From: Gammaproteobacteria bacterium
Lineage (GTDB): Bacteria; Pseudomonadota; Gammaproteobacteria; VBWC01
Length of the DNA stretch: 37,297 nt
Assembly (NCBI GenBank): GCA_023266115.1
Contig: JAHFRU010000023.1
Coordinates: 1-37,297, forward strand
Direction: 5' to 3'
Shown here: one piece after another, positions 16,065-23,835 of the stretch
How the letters are laid out: each line of letters opens with the position of its first letter
Position numbering within the stretch: position 1 is the stretch's first letter
Position numbers and translations under genes: made by a program
The notes under the pieces: generated by a model
What the model was told of the DNA's origin: nothing
Databases searched by the model: none
The model's input: only the letters and a program-made list of their open reading frames with translations

Positions 16065-18959
16065 ATGGCTGAACGACAATATCTCTCCGTTCCATTCAAT
16101 GAGAGGGACGCCGCGAAGGCGGCCGGCGCACGCTGGGACGCTAAGGCTAAAAGCTGGTGGGCGAGCGATCGTGTCGGCCGCGCTCGAATCGAACGCTGGC
16201 TTCCGGAAAACCAACAGGCACAGCAGACGGCGCGCATTTCTGAAGAGGAAGCGCGTTTGCAGTTTACGAAGGCAATGCGCGACCTGGGCCTGAAGGTCAG
16301 CGGTCAACATCCGATCATGGATGGTAAGACGCACCGCGTCCCCGTTGGCGACGATACCGGCGCAAGGGTGTCCGGCCGATACGTCGGCTATCTCGACGGG
16401 CATCCGGCCGGCCATATCAAAAACTACAAAACCGGCATCGACACGAATTGGAAAAGCGACGGCGCGATAAAGCCACCGGGGGACATGGCCGCCGCTCGGG
16501 CGGAAGATGCACGTCGGCGCCAAGAGCGCGACGACGCGCGCCTAGCCGCTTTCGAGGCCACCGCTCGGCGTGTGTCGCGGCAAGCTGAACGGCTCGCACC
16601 TCTGACGGCTGCGACGCCGTACATGCAGGCCAAGGGCATCGAGCCATCGGTCGGCGCTCTATCCGATCGCGACGGACGGACGCTCTACCTCCCCGCGATC
16701 GACGTCGAGGGGAAGCAATGGACGATGCAATATATTCGCGACGACGGTTCAAAGCGGTTCGCCAAGGATAGTCGCAAGGAAGGCGCGTTTCACGTCGTAG
16801 GCGGCGATATGGCGGTCGTTAGCGCTGCCGCTGTCCTGATTGTGGCGGAAGGCTACGCCACCGCTAAGACCGTCTCTGACGCGGCCAAATCGCCTACGAT
16901 CGTCGCGTTTGATTCCGGCAACCTCTCGCCTGTGGTCGAAGCGCTGCACGCGCGCTTTCCAGATAAGCCAATCCTGGTCGTCGGCGATGACGATCGGCGC
17001 GTCGAAATTGAAAAGGGGTTCAACCCTGGCCGCGATAAGGCGACGGACGCCGCCGCTTCCGTGGGTGGCGCTGTCATCCTGCCGGCGTTCGCGCCCGGTG
17101 AACAGGAAACCGATCTGCGCGGCTTCACCGATTTTAACGACATGGCGACGCGAAGCCGGCTCGGCCGCGAAGGGGTCGAGCTGCAAGTGATCGCCGGAAT
17201 CGAGGCGGCGATCCTGGCGCGTGAACTCGCGCGATCCGTCACCGACACACCAACGCCGGCACACACGCCGGAGCATATGGAAGGTAAGACTATGGCGGAT
17301 GATACCAAAGCCGGAGCTTCTACCGAACCGGCGCCCATCGCTCCTACGCCAGCGCCGGCCCCTGGGCCGGCCTCGGCGCGCAACGCTGACACCGATGTTT
17401 CGCGGGAAACCGAACGCCCGCCGGTCGTGGAAGAAAACACGATTGCGCCATCGTTGACGATCCCGCCGCCGGGTCGTGATGCGAAGCAGGATGGACCGGA
17501 GAAGGCGGCCGATGCGTCGCCACCTATCGAGCCTGGGCGGGCTGCTGCGGCATCGCCTGAAGCTGCCACGCAAGGCGACAAGCCCCGCGAACGATCGACC
17601 GATGTTGGCGACGTGCCCGACGAGATAGCGAAACGGTATTTCGTCCAGAAATCGAAGTGGTCGGGTGAACCGGCCTATCACGAAACGGCAACGTCCAAAG
17701 AGCCGGCGTTTCGCGATCAAGGCGCAAAGCTCGTTGCCGGGGGAGATAGCCCCGCGATCGCCCGCGATCTTGTCGCCATTGCGGAGCATCGTGGCTGGCA
17801 TCCCGTCCAGGTGGCCGGCGCGGAATCGTTCAAGCGTGAGATATGGCTAGCCGCTTCGGAAAAGGGGTTAGAGGTTCGTGGCTACAAGCCGAACGAGCGC
17901 GATATTCAAGAGCTGACGCGCCGCGCTGAAGCTCGATCCGATCGGGTTGGAAACTCGATCGCCCCTACCAACAGCGACGGGACCACGCGCGAAGCTGCTG
18001 GCCGTCCACAGGGGGCACGCGAGGCCGGCAACGCAACCGCGAAAGAGCCGACTTTTGAAACGGGAATAACCGGGCGGCTCGCCGGCTCCGGTGAGGCCAT
18101 TTATGACGAGAAGAAGGGCGGCAAGCCTACCCCTTATGTAGACATAGAGCTGGCCGGCGGTGCCACGAAACGCGCCTGGGGCGTCGGCCTACCAGATGCC
18201 CTAGCCGCATCAGGAAAGGCTGTTGGTGACGCTGTGACGGTCCAACGCCTGGGTAAAGAAACTGTCCAGGTCCAGGTTCCGGTTGTTGATCCAGAAACTA
18301 AGGCTCGAACGCTAGAAACCCGTGATGTCGAGCGGAACCGCTGGCTAGTCCAGGGCGCCGATCGTTCGGCCGATCACGCTCAACCGTCGCCTGTCGATCG
18401 TCAAGCAACCGGCACACAAGCGGAGCCGGCTGGCCCGAAAGTGGCCGGCGCTAGTCCGCAATCGGTAGCAACGCCAAAGCCGGCCGATCCGCCAGCGCCG
18501 CGCGAATATCTCGCGGTGCCGTACAAGGATCGTGATGCTGCGAAAGAGGCCGGCGCGCGCTGGGATGCGCAAGCGAAGTCCTGGTATGCCGGGGAAGGCG
18601 CTTCGCCTGGTGCCCTGGCGAAGTGGCAGGTTCGCGACCAAGGGGACGAACGGGCCGCGAAGCTCATTGGCGGCGACCGCAATGCACGCGCGCAAATGCG
18701 CGTGATCGAAACCGTCGTCGCTAAAAGCCTCGCCGACAATCCGGAAGCTGCGGCGCGCATCCTGAAGGAAGCGCGATCGGAGCTGGCTAAGAATGTCGAG
18801 CAAGGGCGCGAGGGAAAGCCGGCGTTAGTTCGTGAGAACCGCGCTCGAGCGCAGGAACCGGCGCGGCCGGCAACGGCTCGGCCGGTGATCGAACGCACCC
18901 CGCCAGCCCCCTCGCACACGCCTAAGCGCAAGCCTCCCGAAATTAGCAGGAGCCGGTAA
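16065..18959 (+). CDS. traC: TraC-like DNA primase, multidomain polyvalent protein
   Basis: 964 residues. Domains in order: DUF5710-type module (residues 1-46, YLSVPFNERDAAKAAGARWD); a primase N-terminal part with KTHRVPVGDDTG and HPAGHIKNYKTG (70-130); a Toprim catalytic core (255-320) with LIVAEGYATAKT, AFDSGNL and VVGDDD; a Pro/Ala linker; an LPD7-like domain (525-610, IAEHRGWHPVQVAGAESFKR); a segment like those in relaxase tails (665-740, TKRAWGVGLPDALAASG); and a second DUF5710 copy (810-850, YLAVPYKDRDAAKEAGARWD). Such primases prime the transferred strand and can be carried into the recipient. AGGGAG precedes the ATG. The two DUF5710 copies bracketing the protein are notable. Confidence 0.85.
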   Translation: MAERQYLSVPFNERDAAKAAGARWDAKAKSWWASDRVGRARIERWLPENQQAQQTARISEEEARLQFTKAMRDLGLKVSGQHPIMDGKTHRVPVGDDTGARVSGRYVGYLDGHPAGHIKNYKTGIDTNWKSDGAIKPPGDMAAARAEDARRRQERDDARLAAFEATARRVSRQAERLAPLTAATPYMQAKGIEPSVGALSDRDGRTLYLPAIDVEGKQWTMQYIRDDGSKRFAKDSRKEGAFHVVGGDMAVVSAAAVLIVAEGYATAKTVSDAAKSPTIVAFDSGNLSPVVEALHARFPDKPILVVGDDDRRVEIEKGFNPGRDKATDAAASVGGAVILPAFAPGEQETDLRGFTDFNDMATRSRLGREGVELQVIAGIEAAILARELARSVTDTPTPAHTPEHMEGKTMADDTKAGASTEPAPIAPTPAPAPGPASARNADTDVSRETERPPVVEENTIAPSLTIPPPGRDAKQDGPEKAADASPPIEPGRAAAASPEAATQGDKPRERSTDVGDVPDEIAKRYFVQKSKWSGEPAYHETATSKEPAFRDQGAKLVAGGDSPAIARDLVAIAEHRGWHPVQVAGAESFKREIWLAASEKGLEVRGYKPNERDIQELTRRAEARSDRVGNSIAPTNSDGTTREAAGRPQGAREAGNATAKEPTFETGITGRLAGSGEAIYDEKKGGKPTPYVDIELAGGATKRAWGVGLPDALAASGKAVGDAVTVQRLGKETVQVQVPVVDPETKARTLETRDVERNRWLVQGADRSADHAQPSPVDRQATGTQAEPAGPKVAGASPQSVATPKPADPPAPREYLAVPYKDRDAAKEAGARWDAQAKSWYAGEGASPGALAKWQVRDQGDERAAKLIGGDRNARAQMRVIETVVAKSLADNPEAAARILKEARSELAKNVEQGREGKPALVRENRARAQEPARPATARPVIERTPPAPSHTPKRKPPEISRSR

Positions 18960-18964
18960 TTCCT

Positions 18965-19807
18965 GTGAAGGGTCTAGGTACGATCGTCATCGCCGTGTTT
19001 GTGGCGGTGACGAATTGCTCACCGGAACACGGTTTGAATGTTCCGAATATCCCTGGCGCCGATGCTCCGGCCGGCGCCGGGGTCGGCTGCGCCTCATCTT
19101 ACCTCGCGGGACGATCGCCGGAGCTGCTGAACGGCAAGCTCCGGTCTGATACCACGCTGGTTTGCTACTCGGCCTTCTCGCTGCTGTTCTCCGGCGTCAC
19201 ACGCACCCCGCTTTGGTCTGCTGAACTGCTGACGGCCGGCAATGTCCGCGCCGCTCGCCAGCTCGATCGCGAAGGGGAGTTTCACGCGGACCCGCATCTA
19301 ACCAACCGCGATCGATCCGAACTGTGGGACTATCGGCGATCGGGTTACGATCGCGGGCACATGACACCATCCGGCGATATGCCGACACGCACCGCGCAAC
19401 AGGAATCCTTTTCGCTCGCCAACATCGTTCCGCAAACCGCGATCTTGAATCGAGGGCTATGGAGCGACCTAGAAAGCGACGTTCGTCGCCTCGCGGTTCG
19501 CTATGGCCGCGCCTACGTCGTCACCGGCCCATTGTTCGAGGGTGCGCAGCTCGATCGCATCGGGCACCGCGTCACGGTGCCAACGTCGGTATTCAAAGCC
19601 GTCTATGTTCCTGGTCTGGGTGGCGGCGCCTGGGTGGCATCGAATGGCGGCAACCCTACTCTTCGCGTGGTCAACCTGGTGCAGCTCGGCGAGCTGGCCG
19701 GCGTCGACGTTTTTCCTAGCCTGCCGCCTGCGGTCAAAGCATCCTCGATCGCGATCGGCGCCGGCTCGTCTCGCCAGCATCGGCGCCATAGGAGGATTGA
19801 GAATTGA
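18965..19807 (+). CDS. Exported DNA/RNA non-specific endonuclease
   Basis: 280 residues from a GTG five bases after the primase stop. The N-terminus (GTIVIAVFVAVTNCS) is a short export signal, possibly a lipoprotein signal with Cys18. The NUC1-type catalytic motif is YDRGHMTPSGDM, with His132 the general base, followed by SLANIVPQTAILNRGLWSDLE, whose Asn and Glu would bind the catalytic metal. The enzyme should cut DNA and RNA outside the cytoplasm. It overlaps the next gene by 4 bases and sits in the transfer operon, so a role in clearing extracellular DNA or affecting pilus contacts is possible. That role is inferred. Confidence 0.85.
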   Translation: MKGLGTIVIAVFVAVTNCSPEHGLNVPNIPGADAPAGAGVGCASSYLAGRSPELLNGKLRSDTTLVCYSAFSLLFSGVTRTPLWSAELLTAGNVRAARQLDREGEFHADPHLTNRDRSELWDYRRSGYDRGHMTPSGDMPTRTAQQESFSLANIVPQTAILNRGLWSDLESDVRRLAVRYGRAYVVTGPLFEGAQLDRIGHRVTVPTSVFKAVYVPGLGGGAWVASNGGNPTLRVVNLVQLGELAGVDVFPSLPPAVKASSIAIGAGSSRQHRRHRRIEN

Positions 19808-20058
19808 CCGAACCCTTCAAGCCCTTTGCCGATGATAAGTCCCTGACGATCGGCGATCTGACCATTGAGAACGACGCCGATCGTATCGCCTTCTACGGCG
19901 ACATCGACATAACCCGCGACAAGCTCGGGCGCGAACACGCGGAAAACCTAAAAGCCGTCCTCGATGCGATCTGCGCCGCCCTGGCTGGCGATGCCGCGTT
20001 GCCGGATAGGATAGCAGCGCCGGACAAGCCGGACCGTGTGAACAACCCATTCCAGTAG
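19804..20058 (+). CDS. Small hypothetical protein ending the transfer operon
   Basis: 84 residues from a TTG overlapping the nuclease stop. Acidic and probably soluble: KSLTIGDLTIENDADRIAFY then DIDITRDKLGREHAENLKAV, a beta-beta-alpha pattern. I believe similar short proteins occur on other sphingomonad plasmids but cannot name a function. It closes the run of tightly spaced genes that starts at virB1. Confidence 0.6.
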   Translation: MTEPFKPFADDKSLTIGDLTIENDADRIAFYGDIDITRDKLGREHAENLKAVLDAICAALAGDAALPDRIAAPDKPDRVNNPFQ

Positions 20059-20066
20059 GTGGCATG

Positions 20067-20091
20067 GCTGATTTTTGCGGTGTGAATCAGC
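20067..20091. repeat. Inverted repeat before the 23-bp repeats
   Basis: GCTGATT (20067-20073) and AATCAGC (20085-20091) form a perfect 7-bp dyad with an 11-base centre, overlapping the first 23-bp direct repeat. It could be a protein-binding half of the repeat array. Confidence 0.45.
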
Positions 20092-20146
20092 ACCCCCCCC
20101 CGGTGTGAATCGCCACCCCCTGCCGGTGTGAATCAGACCCCCCCCT
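20078..20146 (+). repeat. Three 23-bp direct repeats (iteron-like)
   Basis: CGGTGTGAATC occurs at 20078, 20101 and 20124, each followed by a C-rich filler (7-9 Cs), giving an exact 23-bp period. An AT-rich stretch (tttatcatttagta) follows. Regular spacing near two helical turns is typical of replication iterons or of operator arrays for the toxin gene downstream. The multiple repeats at IS21-family ends are an alternative origin. It lies in the 134-base gap between the transfer operon and the antitoxin candidate. Confidence 0.6.
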
Positions 20147-20192
20147 TTATCATTTAGTACGCATCGCGTCTTTTTTGTGCTAAGGCGTGGCT

Positions 20193-20429
20193 ATGAACAA
20201 AGCACTCGCCACCGCCCCCGCCGGCTCTGCCGATCTCTGGGATGTCATCGCCGCCGGTCTCGAACGCGATGGCGATTTCGCCGTGCGCGAACACCTCGCC
20301 GCTGGTCGGCCGGTTTACTCCTGGGACGATGACACGCCCGAAGGGTTGTCGATCAAGCGCTATCCGGACGGCCGGCGCGAGCTGGTCCGTCAGCGTCGCG
20401 AAGGCGACGAGGTTGTGAAGTCCCTGTAG
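20193..20429 (+). CDS. Putative antitoxin upstream of zeta toxin
   Basis: 78 residues from the ATG at 20193 (AAGG eight bases upstream; GTG at 20187 is an alternative). It overlaps the zeta toxin gene by one base. The N-terminus is helical (SADLWDVIAAGLERDGDFAV REH region) and the C-terminus basic (SIKRYPDGRRELVRQRRE). It does not resemble the epsilon antitoxin of streptococcal systems, so the antitoxin role is inferred from position and size only. Confidence 0.55.
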   Translation: MNKALATAPAGSADLWDVIAAGLERDGDFAVREHLAAGRPVYSWDDDTPEGLSIKRYPDGRRELVRQRREGDEVVKSL

Positions 20430-21592
20430 TGGATCAACCCCAATTATGGGTATTCGCCGGCCCTAACGGGGCCGGTAAATCGACCATTGCTGACCACTAC
20501 GTCAAAGACCGCATACCGGTCGTAAACCCCGATAATATCGCGCGCGATCTACCTCGGACACCTGACGGCCGGCTTGACGAACTGGAAGCCGGCAAGCGCG
20601 CTCTGGTTGAGCGTAAGGGCCGGCTAGCGGCTCGCGAGAATTTCGCGATTGAAACCACGATGTCCGGTAATTCCGAACTGAAGCTAATGCGCGATGCCTC
20701 GGCCGCCGGCTTCAAAGTGAACCTCGTTTACGTGGGTATCCCTAACGCGGCTGCGTCGGCCGCCCGCGTCTCAACGCGCGTCCAGGCTGGCGGGCATGAC
20801 GTACCCCTTGCCGAGACGGATCGCCGCTACGCTCGCACGATGGGAAATCTACCTGAAGCGATGCGGATCGCCGATCGGAGCTTTGTTCTCGATAATAGCG
20901 GCGAGCGTCACCGCCTGCTGCTGACCCGCGAGAATGACCGCACACGGTTTGAAGCTCGATCGCTGCCGGCCTGGGCGGTCGCGGCTATCCCTGCGGATAT
21001 GCGCCGCGATCCCCAGCTCGTCCGCGCCGATCACGCGAACTTGCGGGTTGTCGAGACGACGATCGCGCGCAACCTTCCGAACAATCCTGGTGAGGCTTCA
21101 GCGCTCGCAATGTCGGCAAAGCTCGCAATCCAAAAAGGCGCCATAGACGGGAAGCCGGCCCCTACCGTTGCGATCGGACGGCAAGCGGAGCGTGTACCTG
21201 ACGGCGCCGAAAAGGTGTCCGTGATGAACGGTAGCCGCCTGCATGAGAGTTACCGCGACGGGCAATGGACCGTGCAGACTTCGGACCCTCAAGGCATGTT
21301 GCCTCGGGGTGTCTATCGCTTGGACAAGGCAACGCCTGTGAAGCCGGAAACCGATCGTCGCTATGACGGCGCGGTTCTGCATGTCGGGAAAGCCGGCGTG
21401 TACCAGCTCCACGGCGATACCGTCCTGCGGCACGATCGCTCGCGGTTTCAACAAGTCCCGTCGATCGGCGAGGCGGCCAAGATTGAGTATTCGAACGGGC
21501 GTGCCACCCTGGCTAACCGTGCGCCTCAATCGCCAGCGCCGCCGGGACCGGGCAAGCCTCCGGAGCGCAAAGGTCCGGATCGCGAGCGCTAA
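20429..21592 (+). CDS. Zeta toxin kinase fused to a KfrB-like domain
   Basis: 387 residues from a GTG. Residues 1-170 are a zeta-toxin/UNG1 kinase fold: P-loop FAGPNGAGKST (9-19), NPDNIARDL (33-41), then ENFAIETTMSG. Zeta toxins phosphorylate UDP-N-acetylglucosamine and block wall synthesis. Residues about 198-245 (ANLRVVETTIARNLPNNPGE) resemble a C-terminal segment of the TraC-like primase (869-917). Residues about 260-365 look like a KfrB domain: GSRLHESYRDGQWTVQ, then GDTVLRHDRS and AAKIEYSNGRATL. The basic Pro-rich tail is disordered. Such a fusion links a plasmid-addiction kinase to conjugation-associated modules; the substrate may differ from classical zeta. Confidence 0.8.
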   Translation: MDQPQLWVFAGPNGAGKSTIADHYVKDRIPVVNPDNIARDLPRTPDGRLDELEAGKRALVERKGRLAARENFAIETTMSGNSELKLMRDASAAGFKVNLVYVGIPNAAASAARVSTRVQAGGHDVPLAETDRRYARTMGNLPEAMRIADRSFVLDNSGERHRLLLTRENDRTRFEARSLPAWAVAAIPADMRRDPQLVRADHANLRVVETTIARNLPNNPGEASALAMSAKLAIQKGAIDGKPAPTVAIGRQAERVPDGAEKVSVMNGSRLHESYRDGQWTVQTSDPQGMLPRGVYRLDKATPVKPETDRRYDGAVLHVGKAGVYQLHGDTVLRHDRSRFQQVPSIGEAAKIEYSNGRATLANRAPQSPAPPGPGKPPERKGPDRER

Positions 21593-21639
21593 ACGACTGG
21601 CCTAGCGTTCTTGTCCTGTTCTCATGTAGCTGGGCCGCT

Positions 21640-21873
21640 ATGGCGGCGAACTACAACAGGCCGAAGCCTATCGATCCGATCTGGTATCGGCGAAATTGCT
21701 TCCTCCGGATCAGTTGCGGTTGCGGCCGGCGGGTGTCGGTCGAGCTGGGCGCCTTCGCCGATGCCAACGGCATCCCGCATAAGCTCCTAGTGCATCGCTT
21801 GATTGCTCGGCTGCGGTGTAAGTCCTGCGGCGCTCGGCCTTATGCGGAAGTGACGCGCTCGCATCGTGGCTGA
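21640..21873 (+). CDS. Zinc-finger-like small protein
   Basis: 77 residues. Two Cys pairs, SCGCGRR near residue 26 and RCKSCG near residue 60, are spaced as in a treble-clef or zinc-ribbon fold, with basic residues between them. Conserved hypothetical in appearance; a DNA-binding or structural role is possible. It starts 47 bases after the zeta toxin stop and ends just before the convergent terminator of the mob operon. Confidence 0.55.
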   Translation: MAANYNRPKPIDPIWYRRNCFLRISCGCGRRVSVELGAFADANGIPHKLLVHRLIARLRCKSCGARPYAEVTRSHRG

Positions 21874-21876
21874 ATG

Positions 21877-21899
21877 AAAAACGCCCCGCTGCGTGGGGC
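21877..21899 (-). terminator. Rho-independent terminator of the mob operon
   Basis: On the minus strand, GCCCC and GGGGC pair around a 7-base loop and are followed by GTTTTTC. It lies about 100 bases past the relaxase stop and separates the convergent zinc-finger and relaxase genes. Confidence 0.7.
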
Positions 21900-22002
21900 A
21901 GCGAGGCGCTTGGTAGCCAGCAAAGGCAGGGGGGGGAAACCTCACCGGCTCCAATCAGAACGGGCGTTGCCGGCCTTCGTTCCCCGCTCCTGCCATTCAG
22001 TC

Positions 22003-23199
22003 CTAACGCTCGCGCTCTGGCTCGCTGGGACGCTTGCGGCTTACCTTTGGACCTGTCGCGCCTTGGTCGGCCGCCCGCGTCCTGGTGGGCTCCTGCGGCC
22101 GGCTGGGCGCCTGGGTCGGCTGCGCTTGGTCTTGATCGTCGCGGGCCTTGGGCTTCTGGCTCCTGCTTGCCTGGGCGATTAGCTGCGCTTCGGCTCGGTC
22201 GCGTGTCACCGGGCTTGGCATCGCCGCCACGAACGCGCGTGTCTGGCGGGCTAGATCGCGGTCGGCCTGGCTGTCGCTGCCGTCCAGCAACGCCGCTGCC
22301 TTGGTGTAGCTCTCTCGGATCGCCGCTTGTTTGACGAACGCCTGAACCTCCCACGGTCGCGGCTTGGCTGGTTGTTCCTTCGCCATGCTGCGCGCGGTCG
22401 CCTGACTGTCGCGCATGACCTGGGGAAGCTCGCCGCCAGTAGCGCTACGCTCCCGTATCTTCCTGACCGCGATTTGCTCGGGCTTCTGCACGATCCCGCG
22501 CGCACGTCGGGGCGTGGCCTCGGCCTCGATGCCTCGGGCTCGTAACTCGCGGGCGAAAGATTCCCGCCAAAGCGCAAGGTCGGGCTTGGTCGGGTGGAAG
22601 CGAACGCCGCCCTCGCCGCGAGCTGCGACCGTCAAATGAACGTGCGGGTGCGCCTCGTCGGTATGAAGCGCCATCGCATATTTGAAGGGCTCAAGCTCCA
22701 CGCGCGCAAAGGCACGAACCGCTTGCTGTAGCTTCTCGGGGTCTGTCCCTGGCGGCATCGACATAACCATAGATACGGAAGTCAGCGGTTCGCGTCGTTT
22801 GGTCGATGCTAGCTCGTCGTCAGTCCACTCGCGCGCTAGCTCGCGCAGCTCGGCTACGTTCTTGATCGTCTGCCCGTCGTTCGTTTCGACCTCTAGCTTT
22901 CCGTGTCTCGCGATATATTCCAGGTGCGCCGCTGTATGGGTGCCGCCTTTCTGGCGGCCCGACACCTTCACCATAACCTCGGGCGTTTTCTTGGTGACGC
23001 GTGCGAGCTTGTCCCTTGCTCCGACGCGGGCGCCGCCTTTTCCGACGCTGCCCTTCCCATCGCTCGGCCGGTGCGATCCCTTGGCTGCGGCGGCCAGCAG
23101 CGCACCCGCCACGATCTTCCCGCCGCGATCCTTCTTGCCTCGCCCGCCACTAGCCGGCCGGAAGCTGTCGTCTAGGAAGTCGATGTTCGGTCGGCTCAT
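22003..23199 (-). CDS. MOBP-type relaxase
   Basis: 398 residues. Relaxases nick oriT and stay bound to the 5' end of the transferred strand. Motif I is HLEYIARHG with the candidate nucleophile Tyr95; motif III is HTDEAHPHVHLTV, with His184, His186 and His188 (and Asp181) matching the HxDxxxPHxH metal site of MOBP enzymes. Basic low-complexity N-terminal (1-70) and C-terminal (340-398) parts may bind DNA or the T4SS. It is shorter than IncP TraI because no primase or helicase domain is fused; the priming function is in the separate TraC-like protein. The start codon overlaps the mobC stop (ATGA). Confidence 0.88.
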   Translation of the reverse strand: MSRPNIDFLDDSFRPASGGRGKKDRGGKIVAGALLAAAAKGSHRPSDGKGSVGKGGARVGARDKLARVTKKTPEVMVKVSGRQKGGTHTAAHLEYIARHGKLEVETNDGQTIKNVAELRELAREWTDDELASTKRREPLTSVSMVMSMPPGTDPEKLQQAVRAFARVELEPFKYAMALHTDEAHPHVHLTVAARGEGGVRFHPTKPDLALWRESFARELRARGIEAEATPRRARGIVQKPEQIAVRKIRERSATGGELPQVMRDSQATARSMAKEQPAKPRPWEVQAFVKQAAIRESYTKAAALLDGSDSQADRDLARQTRAFVAAMPSPVTRDRAEAQLIAQASRSQKPKARDDQDQAQPTQAPSRPQEPTRTRAADQGATGPKVSRKRPSEPERER

Positions 23200-23735
23200 G
23201 CTTCACCCTGCCAATATGCGAGGTCGCCTTTCAGCGCTGCCCCGATGGCTTCGGTCTGCTCGGTGATCGACGCGTGAAAAGTCGCGATGCGTCCCGCTTC
23301 CCTTTCGAGGTCGAGACGGCTTCCCTCCATGTTCGCGACGTGAAGGGCCTTCACGGCTTGGTTTAGATTCTTGCCGATCGAACGCAGCTCGATGCGAATG
23401 TCGATTAGCTTTTCGAGGTTGTCACGCGGCGGAACGGTCAAAGGCAGTCGCGATCGGATCGCCGCCGCCACCCAATCCGTGCGCTTCACCCCGCGCTCGG
23501 CTGCGGCTTGGTCGAGCTGCGAAAGCTCGTCGTCACTAAGCCGAACGGTAATCCGGTTCGAGCCTCGCGACCGCATGGCCGGCGATGGCGGCGACGTTGG
23601 CGCGTCTGTTTCTGGTGCCCGCGACACGCGCTCGATCAAGGCGCGAAGCGCGGAAGATCGACCACCGACGCCAGCCGCAACCGCATCAAAGCGGGCGGCT
23701 AGGTCGTCATCAAGGCGGAGTGTGAACGTAGCCAT
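23196..23735 (-). CDS. mobC: MobC-like relaxosome accessory protein
   Basis: 179 residues from the ATG at 23735 (MATFTLRLDDDLAARFDAVA); a longer frame starts at 23753. There are two RHH-like DNA-binding parts: residues 1-45, and about 60-105 with NRITVRLSDDELSQLDQAAA. The C-terminal helix (LEKLIDIRIELRSIGKNLNQ) matches the MobC pattern 'IGxNLNQ', which aids relaxase in strand opening at oriT. Its promoter and the nic-like sequence lie immediately upstream. Confidence 0.85.
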   Translation of the reverse strand: MATFTLRLDDDLAARFDAVAAGVGGRSSALRALIERVSRAPETDAPTSPPSPAMRSRGSNRITVRLSDDELSQLDQAAAERGVKRTDWVAAAIRSRLPLTVPPRDNLEKLIDIRIELRSIGKNLNQAVKALHVANMEGSRLDLEREAGRIATFHASITEQTEAIGAALKGDLAYWQGEA

Positions 23736-23756
23736 AGACCGTATGTAATACAAAAG

Positions 23757-23790
23757 CGCCGCTAAGGCTATCCTGCCATCATAACCTCAA
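23757..23790 (+). other. Candidate oriT with RK2-like nic sequence
   Basis: TATCCTG followed by CC occurs at 23769-23777, identical to the nic core of RK2 (TATCCTG|CC). A short dyad GCC-gctaa-GGC (23758-23768) sits immediately 5' of it. It lies between mobC and parB, the expected place for a MOBP oriT, and the relaxase has MOBP motifs. The cut would fall between 23775 and 23776 on the plus strand. By RK2 polarity the right side (parB, parA and beyond) would enter the recipient first. Confidence 0.65.
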
Positions 23791-23800
23791 AGAAAAAAGA

Positions 23801-23816
23801 CGTTGTATATACAACG
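23801..23816. repeat. 16-bp palindrome, parS candidate 1
   Basis: CGTTGTATATACAACG is a perfect palindrome 20 bases past the parB stop. A near-identical palindrome (14/16) lies inside parB at 24092. Symmetric sites near parAB fit ParB centromere sites; a role in oriT or MobC binding is the alternative because the nic core is only 25 bases away. Confidence 0.5.
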
Positions 23817-23835
23817 CCTCCCTTCCTCCCCCGCC

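Noticed and set aside
16749-17801. A 350-residue minus-strand frame
   Set aside because: It is antisense to the primase, very Arg-rich and without a domain.
20078-20146. The triple repeat as a CRISPR array
   Set aside because: The conserved part is only 11 bp, the fillers are poly-C rather than unique spacers, and there is no cas gene.
21874-22182. A 102-residue plus-strand frame beginning at the ATG after the zinc-finger gene
   Set aside because: It runs through the minus-strand terminator and then antisense to the relaxase C-terminus; composition is that of a shadow frame.
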